The notes: generated by a model not told the origin, from the letters alone. 64,000 bases of DNA from Streptomyces sp. HPF1205 (GCF_020400825.1 NZ_JAINVH010000001.1:124001-188000), one strand, 5' to 3'; counted from the stretch's first letter, positions 52,071-62,569 are shown. Numbers and translations are program-made.

Positions 52071-53885
52071 CTACTCGACCGTGACCGACTTCGCCAGGTT
52101 CCGCGGCTTGTCGATGTCGCGGCCCAGCGCCAGGGCCGTGTGGTAGGCGAAGAGCTGCAGCGGGATGCCCATGAGGATCGGGTCGAGCTCGTCCTCGTTC
52201 TTCGGCACCACGATCGTGTGGTCCGCCTTCTCCTGCTCCTGGTGAGCGACGGCGAGGATCCGGCCGCTGCGCGCCTTGATCTCCTCCATCGCGGCCCGGT
52301 TCTTCTCCAGCAGGTCGTCGTCCGGCACGATCGCCACCGTCGGCATCGCCGGCTCGATCAGCGCGAGCGGCCCGTGCTTGAGCTCACTGGCCGGGTACGC
52401 CTCGGCGTGGATGTACGAGACCTCCTTGAGCTTCAGCGACGCCTCGCGGGCCACCGGGTAGCCACGCACCCGGCCGATGAACAGCATCGACTTCGCGTTC
52501 GCGAACTCCTGGGCCAGCTTCTTGATCTCCGCCTCGCCCTTGAGGATCTCGTCGATCTGGCCGGGCAGTCGCCGCAGCCCCTCGATGATGCGCCGGCCGT
52601 CGGCCACCGACAGGTCCCGGATCCGGCCCAGGTGCAGCGCCAGCAGCGCGAAGGCCACCACGGTGTTGGTGAAGCACTTGGTGGACACCACGCACACCTC
52701 GGGCCCGGCGTGCACGTACGTGCCGCCGTCCGCCTCGCGGGCGATCGCCGAGCCCACCACGTTGACCACGCCCAGCACCCGCGCACCCTTGCGCTTGAGC
52801 TCCTGCACGGCGGCGAGCACGTCGTAGGTCTCACCGGACTGCGACACCGCCACGTACAGCGTGTCGGGGTCCACCACCGGGTTGCGGTAGCGGAACTCCG
52901 AGGCCGGCTCGGCGTCCGCGGGGATACGGGCCAGCTCCTCGATGAGCTGCGCGCCGATCTGCCCCGCGTGATAGCTGGTGCCGCAGCCGAGGATCTTGAT
53001 CCGCCGCACCCGCCGCGCCTCGCCGGCGTCCAGGTTGAGCCCGCCCAGGTGCACGGTGGCGAACCGGTCGTCGATGCGCCCGCGCAGCACCCGGTCCACG
53101 GCCTCGACCTGCTCGACGATCTCCTTGTGCATGTAGGTGTCGTGGCCGCCCATGTCGTACGACTCGGCCTCCCACTCCACCGTGGTCGGCGTGGCCGTCG
53201 TGCTGGAGCCCTCACGGGTGTACGTGCGGAAGTCGTCGGCCTTCAGCGTGGCCATCTCGCCGTCCGCGAGGGTGACCACCTGGCGGGTGTGGGCGACGAG
53301 CGCGGCCACGTCCGAGGCGACGAACATCTCCTTCTCGCCGATGCCCAGCACCACGGGCGAGCCGTTGCGGGCCACCACGATCCGGTCCGGGAAGTCCTGG
53401 TGCAGCACCGCGATGCCGTACGTGCCCTCGATCGCCCGCAGCGCCTCGCTGACCCGCTGCTCCAGCGTCTCGGCCTCGGAGCGGCCGATCAGGTGGGCGA
53501 GCACCTCGGTGTCGGTCTCGGAGACGAAGGTCACGCCGTCGGCGACGAGCTTGGCGCGCAGCTCGGAGGCGTTGTCGATGATGCCGTTGTGGACGACCGC
53601 CACGCGGCCCTCGCCGTCCAGGTGCGGGTGCGCGTTCTCGTCACTCGGGGCGCCGTGGGTGGCCCACCGGGTGTGCGCGATGCCGGTGGTGCCGGCGAAG
53701 CGCTTCGGGATGCGGGACTCCAGCTCGCGGACCCTGCCCTTGGCCTTGACGGTCCGCAGATCGCCGGACTTCCCGGTGATGACGACGCCCGCCGAGTCGT
53801 AGCCCCGGTACTCCAGCCGCTGCAGCCCCTCCAGCAGCAGGGGCGCCACGTCGCGCCTGCCGATGTATCCGACGATTCCGCACAT
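52071..53885 (-). CDS. glmS: Glucosamine-fructose-6-phosphate aminotransferase (isomerising)
   Basis: A 604-aa enzyme of standard length. The class II glutamine amidotransferase domain begins with catalytic Cys2 in MCGIVGYIGRRDVAPLLLEG, with GIAHTRWATHG and HNGIIDN. Two SIS sugar isomerase domains have CGTSYHAGQIGAQLIEELAR, VSQSGETYDVLAAVQELK and HGPLALIEPAMPT. It ends with AKSVTVE, as usual. It makes glucosamine 6-phosphate, the first step to UDP-GlcNAc and cell wall. No glmS-type ribozyme is visible upstream. A small hypothetical gene and a secreted GH20 hexosaminidase follow, linking amino sugar uptake and synthesis in one place. Confidence 0.97.
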   Translation of the reverse strand: MCGIVGYIGRRDVAPLLLEGLQRLEYRGYDSAGVVITGKSGDLRTVKAKGRVRELESRIPKRFAGTTGIAHTRWATHGAPSDENAHPHLDGEGRVAVVHNGIIDNASELRAKLVADGVTFVSETDTEVLAHLIGRSEAETLEQRVSEALRAIEGTYGIAVLHQDFPDRIVVARNGSPVVLGIGEKEMFVASDVAALVAHTRQVVTLADGEMATLKADDFRTYTREGSSTTATPTTVEWEAESYDMGGHDTYMHKEIVEQVEAVDRVLRGRIDDRFATVHLGGLNLDAGEARRVRRIKILGCGTSYHAGQIGAQLIEELARIPADAEPASEFRYRNPVVDPDTLYVAVSQSGETYDVLAAVQELKRKGARVLGVVNVVGSAIAREADGGTYVHAGPEVCVVSTKCFTNTVVAFALLALHLGRIRDLSVADGRRIIEGLRRLPGQIDEILKGEAEIKKLAQEFANAKSMLFIGRVRGYPVAREASLKLKEVSYIHAEAYPASELKHGPLALIEPAMPTVAIVPDDDLLEKNRAAMEEIKARSGRILAVAHQEQEKADHTIVVPKNEDELDPILMGIPLQLFAYHTALALGRDIDKPRNLAKSVTVE

Positions 53886-53940
53886 GTGCCGTCCGTCCCT
53901 CTCGGTCGTTCACTTCTGTCAGATGTGCCCGGCGGCCGCT

Positions 53941-54216
53941 TCAGCCGTAGACGATGCGGCGGAGCTGGCGCAGCGAGAGCGTGGCCGGGGCCACGGCCCG
54001 GTGCGGCAGCTCCTCGCCGATCCGCTCGAAGATCTCCGCGTTGACCAGGCCCTTGCCCTGGAGCTCGCGGTGTCTGCGGCGGACGAACTCCTCGGTCGTC
54101 TCGTCGAAGTACGCCAGGACGTCCAGGACCACCCGGCCTGCCTCGCCGCGTCCGAGCGGCGTGGTACGCACCAAGTGGTCGATCAGGTCTTCGTAGGTCG
54201 TCCGGCGTTCGAGCAC
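53941..54216 (-). CDS. Small conserved hypothetical protein, 91 aa
   Basis: A charged, helical protein: TTYEDLIDHLVRTTPLGRGE, AGRVVLDVLAYFDETTEEFV, RRRHRELQGKGLVNAEIFER. The region is reminiscent of small helix-turn-helix or winged-helix proteins, but no domain can be named. It lies 55 nt upstream of glmS on the same strand and may be co-transcribed with it. The start is the GTG at 54216 with a weak ribosome site. The region before it (54217-54280) is unusually AT-rich for this genome and is probably its promoter, with a CTGCCCG-ATTT-CGGGCAG hairpin. Confidence 0.7.
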   Translation of the reverse strand: MLERRTTYEDLIDHLVRTTPLGRGEAGRVVLDVLAYFDETTEEFVRRRHRELQGKGLVNAEIFERIGEELPHRAVAPATLSLRQLRRIVYG

Positions 54217-54388
54217 CCGTTGATACTGATGTGATCATCTTTGCTTTGCAAGAATTCTGCCCGATTTCGGGCAGGAGCTCCGCATATCCTCGGCTGAACG
54301 GGTGATTCGTGTCCAGCGCACGGGTGGGCTCGGCCCGGCCGCGGGTACGTACCTTGACCGGCCGGTAGGGCGGCGATGTCATCGGGGG

Positions 54389-56293
54389 ATGAGACGACTG
54401 GACGCCCTGAGGCTGCCGCGGATGGGGCGGGGTGCGGTGGCGAGGGCCGGGCGGGGTGCGGTGGTGAGGGCCGGGCGGGGTGCGCCGGTGAGGGTGCCGC
54501 GGGGGGTGTCGGTGAGGGTGCCGCGGGGGGCGCGGACGCGGGTGCTGCTGTGCGCGGTGATGCTGGCCGCGGGTGCGTCGGCCGCGGGGGCGCGGGTGGC
54601 TGGGGCGTCGGTGGCGGGCGGCCCGGTGGCGGCGCGGGCTTCTGCCCAGGCCACGCGTACGGGCGGCTCGGGCGGCTCGGCCTCGGGAACGGGCGGCTCC
54701 GCCTCGGGAACGGGCGGCTCGGCGGTCCGGACCGTCTCCGGCCGGGTGATCCCCGTCCCGGCGGCCGTTCGGCCGGGCGGGGGTGCGTACCGGATCACGG
54801 CGGACAGCCACGTCGTCGTGGCGGGCGGTGACGCGCGGGCCCGGCGCGTCGCCGAATACGCGGCCGGGCTGCTGCGGCCCGCCACCGGCTACGCCCTGCC
54901 GGTCGAGACGGGCAGGGGAGCGGGTGCGGGCGCGGAAACCGGAACGGACGGAACGGCAACGGGCGCGGCAACGGCAACTGGCGCGGGACGGGGCGCGAGG
55001 AGAGCCCAAGGCATCGTGCTCACCCTGCTGACCGGCGACCGCCCGCTCGGCGACGAGGGCTACCGGCTGCGTACCGGCCCCCGGTCCGTCGTCATCGCCG
55101 CCCGTACCGCCGCCGGGCTCTTCCACGGCGTGCAGACCCTGCGCCAGCTCCTGCCGGCCGCGATCGAGAGCCGGACGGCCGTCGCGCACGCGGCCTGGAT
55201 CGTGCCCGACGCCGACATCACCGACATGCCGCGGTACGCCTACCGCGGCATGATGCTCGACCTCGCCCGGCACTTCCTGACCGTGGCGCAGGTCGAGCGG
55301 TACATCGACGAGCTGGCCCGGTACAAGTTCGACGTCCTGCACCTGCATCTCACCGACGACCAGGGCTGGCGTATCGCCATCGCCTCCTGGCCCCGGCTGG
55401 CCTCCTACGGCGGCTCCATCGAGGTCGGCGGCGGCCCCGGCGGCTACTGGACGCAAGCCGACTACCGCGAGGTCGTCCGCTACGCCGCCGACCGCTTCCT
55501 GACCGTCGTCCCCGAGATCGACGGCCCCGGCCACACCAACGCGGCCCTGGCCTCGTACGCCGGCCTCAACTGCGACGGCGTCGCGCCCCCGCTCTACACC
55601 GGCACCAAGGTGGGCTTCAGCTCCCTGTGCGTAGGCCTGGAACGGACCTACGACTTCGAGTCCGACGTACTGCGCGAGGTGGCCGCCCTCACCCCCGGCC
55701 CGTACCTGCACATCGGCGGCGACGAGGCCCACGCCACGAGCCGGGCCGACTACGTGACCTTCGTCGACCGGGTCCAGCGGATCGCCGGATCGTACGGGAA
55801 GAAGGTCATCGGCTGGCACCAGATCGACGCGGCCCACCCCGTGCCCGGCGCCCTCGCCCAGTACTGGGGCACCGGCGGCGACCAGGCCCAGGTGGTGGCC
55901 GCCGCCCGGGCCGGGACCGGAGTGATCATGTCACCGGCGAACAAGGCGTACCTCGACATGAAGTACACCCCGGCCACCGTGCCGGGCCTGACCTGGGCCG
56001 GCACGGTGGAGGTGCGCGACTCCTACGACTGGGACCCGGCTACCTACCTGACCGGCATGCCCGCGGGCGCCGTCCACGGCGTCGAGGCGGCGCTGTGGAC
56101 GGAGACGCTCGCCACGACCCCGCAACTGGAGTACATGACCTTCCCGCGGCTGCCCGGGATCGCCGAGATCGGCTGGTCCCCCGCGGCCACCCACGACTGG
56201 GCCGCCTACCGGGTGCGGCTCGCGGCCCAGGCCCCGCGCTGGACCGCCGCCGGCATCGACTACTACCGCTCGCCGCAGGTCGACTGGCCCTGA
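54389..56293 (+). CDS. Secreted GH20 beta-N-acetylhexosaminidase
   Basis: A 634-aa protein as drawn. The GH20b N-terminal domain (about residues 115-285) is followed by the catalytic barrel (about 290-625) with GMMLDLARHFLTVAQVERYI, LHLHLTDDQGWRIAI, VVPEIDGPGHTNAALASY and the Asp-Glu pair in HIGGDEAHATS (about 445). It removes terminal GlcNAc from chitin oligomers or peptidoglycan fragments. The N-terminus is odd: about 45 arginine-rich residues built from near-identical units, then the real hydrophobic signal LLCAVMLAAGASAAGARVA. The true start may be a later GTG close to RVPRGARTRVLL. Neighbour of glmS. Confidence 0.87.
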   Translation: MRRLDALRLPRMGRGAVARAGRGAVVRAGRGAPVRVPRGVSVRVPRGARTRVLLCAVMLAAGASAAGARVAGASVAGGPVAARASAQATRTGGSGGSASGTGGSASGTGGSAVRTVSGRVIPVPAAVRPGGGAYRITADSHVVVAGGDARARRVAEYAAGLLRPATGYALPVETGRGAGAGAETGTDGTATGAATATGAGRGARRAQGIVLTLLTGDRPLGDEGYRLRTGPRSVVIAARTAAGLFHGVQTLRQLLPAAIESRTAVAHAAWIVPDADITDMPRYAYRGMMLDLARHFLTVAQVERYIDELARYKFDVLHLHLTDDQGWRIAIASWPRLASYGGSIEVGGGPGGYWTQADYREVVRYAADRFLTVVPEIDGPGHTNAALASYAGLNCDGVAPPLYTGTKVGFSSLCVGLERTYDFESDVLREVAALTPGPYLHIGGDEAHATSRADYVTFVDRVQRIAGSYGKKVIGWHQIDAAHPVPGALAQYWGTGGDQAQVVAAARAGTGVIMSPANKAYLDMKYTPATVPGLTWAGTVEVRDSYDWDPATYLTGMPAGAVHGVEAALWTETLATTPQLEYMTFPRLPGIAEIGWSPAATHDWAAYRVRLAAQAPRWTAAGIDYYRSPQVDWP

Positions 56294-56395
56294 GCGGTCA
56301 CCGGCGTCAGCCCGGCCGCGGGTCCTGGCGGGGGCGCGGGCCCTGGCAGCGCGCGGGTCCTGGCGGGGGCGCCGGTGCCGGGTGAGGCCCGCCCC

Positions 56396-57562
56396 TCAGG
56401 CCGTCACCCCCAACTCCCGTGCGATGAGCATCCGCTGGACCTCGCTCGTGCCCTCGCCGATCTCCAGGATCTTCGAGTCCCGCCACATCCGCGCCACCGG
56501 GTACTCGTTCATGAACCCGTAGCCGCCGTGGATCTGGGTGGCCTCCCGCGCGTTCGTCACCGCGATCTCCGACGAGTACAGCTTCGCCAGCGCCGCCTCC
56601 TTCTTGAACGGCTCACCCCGCACCAGCCGCGAGGCCGCGTCCCGCCAGGCCAGCCGTGCCGTGTGCGCCCGCATCTCCATGTCCGCCAGCTTGAACTGGA
56701 TCGCCTGATTCGCCCCGATCGGCCGGCCGAAGGCCTCCCGGGTCCGCGCGTACTCCACCGACTGGTCCACGCAGCCCTGCGCCAGGCCGGTCGCCAACGC
56801 GGAGATCGCGATCCGCCCCTCGTCCAGGATCCGCAGGAACTGCGCGTACCCCCGGCCCTCCTCGCCCAGCAGGTTCGCGGCCGGCACCCGGCAGTCGGTG
56901 AAGGACAGCTCGCGGGTGTCCGAGGCGTTCCACCCGACCTTGCTGTACTTCTTCGACACGGTGAAGCCGGGCGTCCCGGCCGGCACGATGATCGACGAGA
57001 TCAGCGGCCTTCCGTCGTCCTTCCGCCCGGTCACCGCCGTCACCGTGACCAGGCCGGTGATGTCGGTACCTGAATTGGTGATGAAGCACTTCGTGCCGTT
57101 GATGACCCACTCGCCGGTCGCCTCGTCCAACCGGGCCGTGGTCCGGGTGGCCCCGGCGTCGGAACCGCCCCCCGGCTCCGTCAGCCCGAACGCGCCCAGC
57201 ATCTCCCCCGAGCACAGCTTCGGCAGCCAGGTCCGCTTCTGCTCCTCCGTACCGAACCTGAACACCGGCATCGCGCCCAGCGACACCCCCGCCTCCAGGG
57301 TGATCGCCACCGACGAGTCCACCCGGGCGAGCTCCTCCAGCGCCAGGCCCAGCGCGAAGTAGTCCCCGCCCATCCCGCCGTACTCCTCGGGGAACGGCAG
57401 CCCGAACAGCCCCATCCGCCCCATCTCCCGCACGATCTCGTACGGGAACTCCTCCTGCTCGTAGAACTCGCCGATCTTCGGGGCGACGACATCCTGCGCG
57501 AACCGGGCCACGGTCGCCCGCAGCTCCTCGTGCTCGTCGGACAGTCGGTGGTCGAATGCCAT
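56396..57562 (-). CDS. acdH: Branched-chain-type acyl-CoA dehydrogenase
   Basis: A 388-aa FAD enzyme with the acyl-CoA dehydrogenase signatures LGAFGLTEPGGGSDAGATRT and IHGGYGFMNEYPVARMWRD, and catalytic Glu370 in IGEGTSEVQR. It closely resembles S. coelicolor AcdH, the broad-substrate dehydrogenase of branched-chain acyl-CoA breakdown (recalled, not checked). It follows HMG-CoA lyase by 2 nt and carboxylase genes upstream, so oxidation of isovaleryl-CoA in leucine catabolism is a natural assignment. It is the last gene of the operon. ATG 57562 begins right after the previous stop. Confidence 0.9.
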   Translation of the reverse strand: MAFDHRLSDEHEELRATVARFAQDVVAPKIGEFYEQEEFPYEIVREMGRMGLFGLPFPEEYGGMGGDYFALGLALEELARVDSSVAITLEAGVSLGAMPVFRFGTEEQKRTWLPKLCSGEMLGAFGLTEPGGGSDAGATRTTARLDEATGEWVINGTKCFITNSGTDITGLVTVTAVTGRKDDGRPLISSIIVPAGTPGFTVSKKYSKVGWNASDTRELSFTDCRVPAANLLGEEGRGYAQFLRILDEGRIAISALATGLAQGCVDQSVEYARTREAFGRPIGANQAIQFKLADMEMRAHTARLAWRDAASRLVRGEPFKKEAALAKLYSSEIAVTNAREATQIHGGYGFMNEYPVARMWRDSKILEIGEGTSEVQRMLIARELGVTA

Positions 57563-57564
57563 GG

Positions 57565-58782
57565 CTACTGCTCCTGGTGGGTCAGGGCGCGGACGGTACG
57601 GGACGGGCTCGGCCGTCCCAGGTGCTCCGCCATCCAGGCGCTTGTGGCGCTGAGGCGGACGATGTCGACCCCGGTGTGGATGCCCAGCCCGTTCAGCATC
57701 CAGACGAGGTCTTCTGTGGCGAGGTTGCCGGTGGCGCTCTTGGCGTACGGGCACCCGCCGAGCCCGCCCGCCGAGGCGTCCACCACGGTGACGCCGAGCC
57801 GCAGCGCGGCCAGTGTGTTGGACAGCGCCTGGCCGTAGGTGTCGTGGAAGTGGACCGCGATCCGCTCCACCGGGACGGCGCCGCCCTCCCCGGCGGTCCC
57901 GCCACCGGTCGAACCACCGGTCAACTCCGCGAGGAGCGCCGCCACATGGCCGGGTGTGGCCACACCGATGGTGTCGCCCAGGCTCAGCTCGTCGCAGCCC
58001 AGTTCGTACAGCCTGCGGGCCACCGCCGCCGCTTGGCCGACCGGGACCGGGCCCTCCCACGGGTCGCCGAAGCACATCGACAGATAGCCCCGCACTCGCG
58101 CACCTGCCGCCTTCGCCCGGGACACCACCGGCTCGAACATCGCCAGCGACTCGTCGACCGTACGGTTCAGGTTCGCCCGGGCGAAGGACTCGGTGGCGCT
58201 GCCGAACACCGCGATCTCCCGCACGCCCATCTCCAGCGCGCGGTCGAGGCCGCGTTCATTGGGCACCAGCACCGGCAGCCGCACTTGCGGGTCCCGCCGC
58301 CCGGCGAGGTCGGCCAGCAGCGGCATCAGCTCCCCGGCGTCCGCCAACTGCGGGACCCACTTGGGGTGCACGAAACTGGTCGCCTCGATCGTGGTCAGTC
58401 CGGCGTCGGCCAACCGGTGCACGAACTCGGCCTTCACCTCGGTCGGCACGGTCGCCTTCTCGTTCTGCAGCCCGTCGCGCGCCCCTACCTCGTGGATCCG
58501 CACCCGCTCCGGCAGCCCGTCCATGGGCACGGTCATCGGCAGCCCCGACTCGACCGGCCCGCCCCCCTCCCGCGCCCCGGCCCCCTGCGCTCCGCCCCCT
58601 TGAGGCCCACCGGCCCCGGCCCCGCCGGTGCGGCTGCCGCCGGCCCCTGCCTCGCCGGTGCGGGTGCCGCTGACCCCGGCCTCGCCGGTGCCGGTGCCGC
58701 CGGCTTGCGGTCGGCCGGACCGGGCCGCGTCGGCCCCGGCTCGCCCGACCGCGGCCCGGGCCGCCTTCGCTGCCTCGGTCAT
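57565..58782 (-). CDS. mvaB: Hydroxymethylglutaryl-CoA lyase with N-terminal extension
   Basis: A 405-aa protein. The last ~315 residues are a full HMG-CoA lyase: [20 protein letters not shown], catalytic [34 protein letters not shown] and [15 protein letters not shown] with the catalytic Cys. It cleaves HMG-CoA to acetyl-CoA and acetoacetate, the last step of leucine breakdown. The first ~82 residues are low complexity (Gly, Ala, Thr, Glu repeats such as [19 protein letters not shown]). The ATG at 58782 overlaps the stop of the biotin carboxylase gene (ATGA), which supports the long form; ATG 58536 (MTVPMDG) would give a normal-length enzyme. Confidence 0.9.
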   Translation of the reverse strand: MTEAAKAARAAVGRAGADAARSGRPQAGGTGTGEAGVSGTRTGEAGAGGSRTGGAGAGGPQGGGAQGAGAREGGGPVESGLPMTVPMDGLPERVRIHEVGARDGLQNEKATVPTEVKAEFVHRLADAGLTTIEATSFVHPKWVPQLADAGELMPLLADLAGRRDPQVRLPVLVPNERGLDRALEMGVREIAVFGSATESFARANLNRTVDESLAMFEPVVSRAKAAGARVRGYLSMCFGDPWEGPVPVGQAAAVARRLYELGCDELSLGDTIGVATPGHVAALLAELTGGSTGGGTAGEGGAVPVERIAVHFHDTYGQALSNTLAALRLGVTVVDASAGGLGGCPYAKSATGNLATEDLVWMLNGLGIHTGVDIVRLSATSAWMAEHLGRPSPSRTVRALTHQEQ

Positions 58783-60824
58783 GCTCCCTCCCCGACCGGC
58801 TCGACGGGATTCCCGGCGCCGACCCCGGATCCGTCGTCGTGCGGCCCGGCCTCGGCTGCCAGAGGCGTCACCACCGCCAGCACCTGGTCCATCGCCACCG
58901 CCGCCCCCACGGTGACGTCGATCTCCGAGACCGTCCCGTCGTGCGGGGCGGTGATCACGTGCTCCATCTTCATCGCCTCCACTACCAGCAGGCTCTGACC
59001 GGCCACGACCTCGTCACCCTTGGCGACCTTCAGCACCGTGACCGTGCCCGGCATCGGCGCCGTCAGGGCGCCGCCCCCCGCACCGGCCGCCGCACCGCGC
59101 AGAGCCGCCGCCACCGGGTCGTACGGCCGCACCCACCAGACGTCGCCGTCCCGGCCCAGCCACTCACCGGCGTGGTGGAAGGCGGTGACCGTGCCCTCGC
59201 GGTGCAGCAGCACCCGCTCCCCGTCCACGGACACCCGGGCCGCCACGGGCGGCGCGTCCCCGATCCGCACCTGACCGTCCCGAACCCGCACCGTCACCGG
59301 GTCGTGCCCCGGCACCCGCAGGTGGTGCACCGTCCAGGCGGGCTCGCCGCCCAGGCGCCAGCCGCTGGGCACCGAGAACGGGTCGGTCCAGCCGTCCCGC
59401 GCGGGCCCGGCGGCCAGCGACTCCTGCCGCAGCAGCGCCGCCGCCTCGTACACCTCGTCGGGCACACCGGCCTCCAGCAGCCCCGCCGCGTCCCGGTCGA
59501 TGAGCCCGGTGTCCAGCTCGCCCGCCGCCACCGCGGGGTGGGCGAGCAGACGGCGCAGGAACCCGGTGTTGGTGTCCACGCCCAGCACCACGGTCCCGGC
59601 GAGAGCGGCCCGCAGCCGGCGCAGTGCGGTCGCCCGGTCCGGCCCGTGCGCGATCACCTTGGCCAGCATCGGGTCGTAGGCGGTACCCACTTCGGTGCCC
59701 GGCGCCAGCCCCGAGTCCACGCGCACTCCGGGGCCGGACGGCTCCACCAGCCGCAGCACGGTGCCCGCCGACGGCAGGAAGTCCACCCGGCCTTCAGCGG
59801 CCCTGGCCGTCTCCGCGCAGATCCGGGCCTCGACCGCGTGGCCGGTGAGCGTGACGTCCTGCTGGCCGAAGTCGAGCCGCTCCCCGCACGCCACCCGCAA
59901 CTGCCATGCCACCAGGTCGATCCCCGTCACCAGTTCGGTGACCGGGTGCTCCACCTGGAGCCGGGTGTTCATCTCCATGAAGCAGTACGCGCCCGGGTCC
60001 GCCCCCGGCACGATGAACTCCACCGTGCCCGCCCCGGTGTAGCCGCAGGAGCGGGCCGCACGCACCGCGGCCTCGCCCATCGCCTCCCGGGTCGCGGGGT
60101 CCAGCAGAACCGAGGGCGCCTCCTCGATCACCTTCTGGTGGCGCCGCTGCAGCGAGCACTCCCGCTCTCCCAGGTGGACCACATTGCCGTGCCCGTCGGC
60201 CAGCACCTGGATCTCGATGTGCCGTGGCCGTTCGATCCACCGCTCCACCAGCAGGGTGTCGTCCCCGAACGATCCGCGGGCCTCCCGGCGCGCCGCCGCG
60301 ATCTCCTCGGCCAGCATCGCCTCGTCCCTCACCAGCCGCATGCCCTTGCCGCCGCCACCCGCCGAGGGCTTGAGCAGCACCGGCAGCCCGATCGCGCGCG
60401 CCGCTTCGGCGAGTTCGGCGTCGGACAGGCCGCTGCCGCTGCTGCCGGGCACCACCGGCACTCCCGCGGCCCGAACCGTCTCCTTGGCCCGGATCTTGTC
60501 GCCCATCAGCTCGATCGCCTCGGCGGGCGGTCCGATGAAGACCAGCCCCGCCTGGGCGCAGGCCCTGGCGAAGCCCGCGTTCTCCGCCAGGAAGCCGTAG
60601 CCGGGGTGCACCGCCTGGGCTCCGGCGGCGCCGGCGGCCCGCACCAGTTCGCCGGCCGAGAGGTAACTGTCCACCCGCACCGCGGTGTCCGCCTCCGCGA
60701 CGTGCCGGGCACCCGCGTCCGCCGCGGTGAACACGGCCGCCGAACGCACCCCGAGCTCCCGCAGGGTGCGCAGGACCCGCACCGCGATCTCGCCGCGGTT
60801 GGCCACCAGAACGGTGTCGAACAT
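58779..60824 (-). CDS. Acyl-CoA carboxylase biotin-carboxylase/BCCP subunit (methylcrotonyl type)
   Basis: A 681-aa protein. The biotin carboxylase half has [20 protein letters not shown], the ATP-grasp loop [29 protein letters not shown] linker domain follows, and a C-terminal biotin carrier domain has biotin site Lys619 in [10 protein letters not shown]. With the carboxyltransferase just upstream it makes a two-subunit acyl-CoA carboxylase, probably acting on 3-methylcrotonyl-CoA. The ATG at 60824 with CGGAG is preferred; ATG 60851 would add nine residues. Its stop overlaps the start of mvaB. Confidence 0.92.
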   Translation of the reverse strand: MFDTVLVANRGEIAVRVLRTLRELGVRSAAVFTAADAGARHVAEADTAVRVDSYLSAGELVRAAGAAGAQAVHPGYGFLAENAGFARACAQAGLVFIGPPAEAIELMGDKIRAKETVRAAGVPVVPGSSGSGLSDAELAEAARAIGLPVLLKPSAGGGGKGMRLVRDEAMLAEEIAAARREARGSFGDDTLLVERWIERPRHIEIQVLADGHGNVVHLGERECSLQRRHQKVIEEAPSVLLDPATREAMGEAAVRAARSCGYTGAGTVEFIVPGADPGAYCFMEMNTRLQVEHPVTELVTGIDLVAWQLRVACGERLDFGQQDVTLTGHAVEARICAETARAAEGRVDFLPSAGTVLRLVEPSGPGVRVDSGLAPGTEVGTAYDPMLAKVIAHGPDRATALRRLRAALAGTVVLGVDTNTGFLRRLLAHPAVAAGELDTGLIDRDAAGLLEAGVPDEVYEAAALLRQESLAAGPARDGWTDPFSVPSGWRLGGEPAWTVHHLRVPGHDPVTVRVRDGQVRIGDAPPVAARVSVDGERVLLHREGTVTAFHHAGEWLGRDGDVWWVRPYDPVAAALRGAAAGAGGGALTAPMPGTVTVLKVAKGDEVVAGQSLLVVEAMKMEHVITAPHDGTVSEIDVTVGAAVAMDQVLAVVTPLAAEAGPHDDGSGVGAGNPVEPVGEGA

Positions 60825-60856
60825 GCTGCTCCGCCTCGTCGTGGTCGTCATGGCCC

Positions 60857-62485
60857 TCACATCCGGAAGACGCCGTAGCCCGGCGCGGTCGGATCGGCGG
60901 CGGGCAGTGGGGCGTTGGCGCACGCCGTCAGGGCCAGGCCCAGCACGGTGCGGGTCTCCAGCGGGTCGATCACTCCGTCGTCCCACAACCTGGCGGTGGC
61001 GTAGTAGGCGTTGCCCTGCGTCTCGTACTGCTCCCTGACCGGGGCCTTGAACGCCTCCTCTTCCTCCTCGCTCCACTTCTGTCCGGCGGCGGCCAGTTGG
61101 TCGCGCTTGACGGTGGCCAGCACGGAGGCGGCCTGCTCGCCGCCCATTACCGAGATCTTGGCGTTGGGCCACATCCACAGGAACCGGGGGCTGTAGGCCC
61201 GGCCGCACATCGAGTAGTTGCCGGCACCGTAGGAACCGCCGATTACCACCGTCAGCTTGGGCACCCGCGCGCACGCCACCGCCGTCACCATCTTCGCCCC
61301 GTGCTTGGCGATGCCGCCCGCCTCGTACTGCCGGCCCACCATGAAGCCGGAGATGTTCTGCAGGAACACCAGCGGGATGCCGCGCTGGTCGCACAGCTCG
61401 ATGAAGTGCGCGCCCTTGAGGGCCGACTCGGCGAACAGGATGCCGTTGTTCGCGACGATGCCCACCTGGTGCCCCTGGACGTGGGCGAATCCCGTGACCA
61501 GCGTCGTGCCGTACTCCGCCTTGAACTCCGCGAAGCGGCTGCCGTCCACCAGCCGGGCGATCACCTCGCGCACGTCGTAGGGGGTGCGGGAGTCCACCGG
61601 CACCACCCCGTAGAGCTCCGCGGGATCCACCGCGGGCGGTTCGGCCGGCCGCACCTGCCACGGCGGGGCGCCCTTGGCCGGCAGGGTGGCCACGATGTCG
61701 CGGACGATGCTGAGGGCGTGCGCGTCGTCCTCGGCCAGGTGGTCGGTGACGCCCGAGGTCCGGGCGTGCACCTCGCCGCCGCCCAGCTCCTCCGCCGTCA
61801 CGACCTCCCCGGTGGCGGCCTTCACCAGGGGTGGCCCGCCGAGGAAGATCGTCCCCTGGCCGCGCACGATCACCGCTTCATCGCTCATCGCGGGGACGTA
61901 GGCACCGCCCGCCGTGCAGGAACCCATGACCGCGGCGATCTGCGGGATGCCGCGGGCTGACATGGTGGCCTGGTTGTAGAAGATCCGCCCGAAGTGGTCG
62001 CGGTCGGGAAACACCTCGTCCTGCCGGGGGAGGAAGGCGCCGCCGGAGTCCACCAGATAGACGCACGGCAGTCGGTTGTCGAGCGCGACCTCCTGGGCGC
62101 GCAGATGCTTCTTCACCGTGATCGGGTAATAGGTGCCGCCCTTGACCGTGGCGTCGTTCGCCACCACGACCACCTCGTGCCCGGAGACCCGTCCGATACC
62201 GGCGATCACGCCCGCTGCCGGGGCCTGCCCGTCGTACATTCCGTCGGCGGCCAGTGGCGCCAGTTCGAGAAAGGGCGAGCCGGGGTCCAGCAGCCCGTCG
62301 ACCCGGTCCCGGGGCAGCAGTTTGCCCCGGGCGGTGTGCCGCGCGCGGGCCCTCTCGCCGCCGCCGAGCCGGGCGGCGGCGAGCTTGTCGCGCAGCGCGG
62401 CGCTGAGCGCGGTGTGCGCCTGGACGTTGGCGCGGTACGCCTCCGACGCCGGATCTGCGGCGCTGGACAGGGCGGGTGCTGCCAT
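60857..62485 (-). CDS. Acyl-CoA carboxyltransferase subunit (methylcrotonyl type)
   Basis: A 542-aa carboxyltransferase with both crotonase-like halves. The first has [20 protein letters not shown] and [20 protein letters not shown]; the second has [20 protein letters not shown] and [20 protein letters not shown]. The end [11 protein letters not shown] and the FMVGRQYE signature are those of methylcrotonyl-CoA carboxylase beta subunits. This fits an operon with HMG-CoA lyase and a branched-chain acyl-CoA dehydrogenase. It is the first gene, transcribed from the gap shared with a TetR gene that contains a large palindrome. Confidence 0.92.
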   Translation of the reverse strand: MAAPALSSAADPASEAYRANVQAHTALSAALRDKLAAARLGGGERARARHTARGKLLPRDRVDGLLDPGSPFLELAPLAADGMYDGQAPAAGVIAGIGRVSGHEVVVVANDATVKGGTYYPITVKKHLRAQEVALDNRLPCVYLVDSGGAFLPRQDEVFPDRDHFGRIFYNQATMSARGIPQIAAVMGSCTAGGAYVPAMSDEAVIVRGQGTIFLGGPPLVKAATGEVVTAEELGGGEVHARTSGVTDHLAEDDAHALSIVRDIVATLPAKGAPPWQVRPAEPPAVDPAELYGVVPVDSRTPYDVREVIARLVDGSRFAEFKAEYGTTLVTGFAHVQGHQVGIVANNGILFAESALKGAHFIELCDQRGIPLVFLQNISGFMVGRQYEAGGIAKHGAKMVTAVACARVPKLTVVIGGSYGAGNYSMCGRAYSPRFLWMWPNAKISVMGGEQAASVLATVKRDQLAAAGQKWSEEEEEAFKAPVREQYETQGNAYYATARLWDDGVIDPLETRTVLGLALTACANAPLPAADPTAPGYGVFRM

Positions 62486-62502
62486 GGTTCGGCCCCCCGG
62501 AT

Positions 62503-62547
62503 GTTAGCGGTCGTTAACGTGATGACTCCACGTTAACGCCCGCTAAC
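62503..62547. promoter_or_regulatory. 45-bp inverted repeat operator between the leucine operon and tetR
   Basis: The left arm GTTAGCGGTCGTTAACGTG (62503-62521) and the complementary right arm (62529-62547) match at 18 of 19 positions with a 7-nt spacer. Each arm itself contains CGTTAACG, so two regulator dimers could bind side by side. It fills most of the 84-nt gap between the divergent starts. Confidence 0.85.
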
Positions 62548-62569
62548 CGGATTGTCTAGACTCGATCCC

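Noticed and set aside
54217..54300. AT-rich stretch as a sign of a foreign insertion
   Set aside because: It is short, lies exactly where promoters of the small gene and the hexosaminidase should be, and flanking genes have normal composition.
62554..62561. GTCTAGAC as a DasR (dre) site near the leucine-type operon
   Set aside because: Only the 8-bp core matches; the flanking bases of the dre consensus are absent, and it overlaps a probable -10 box (TAGACT).
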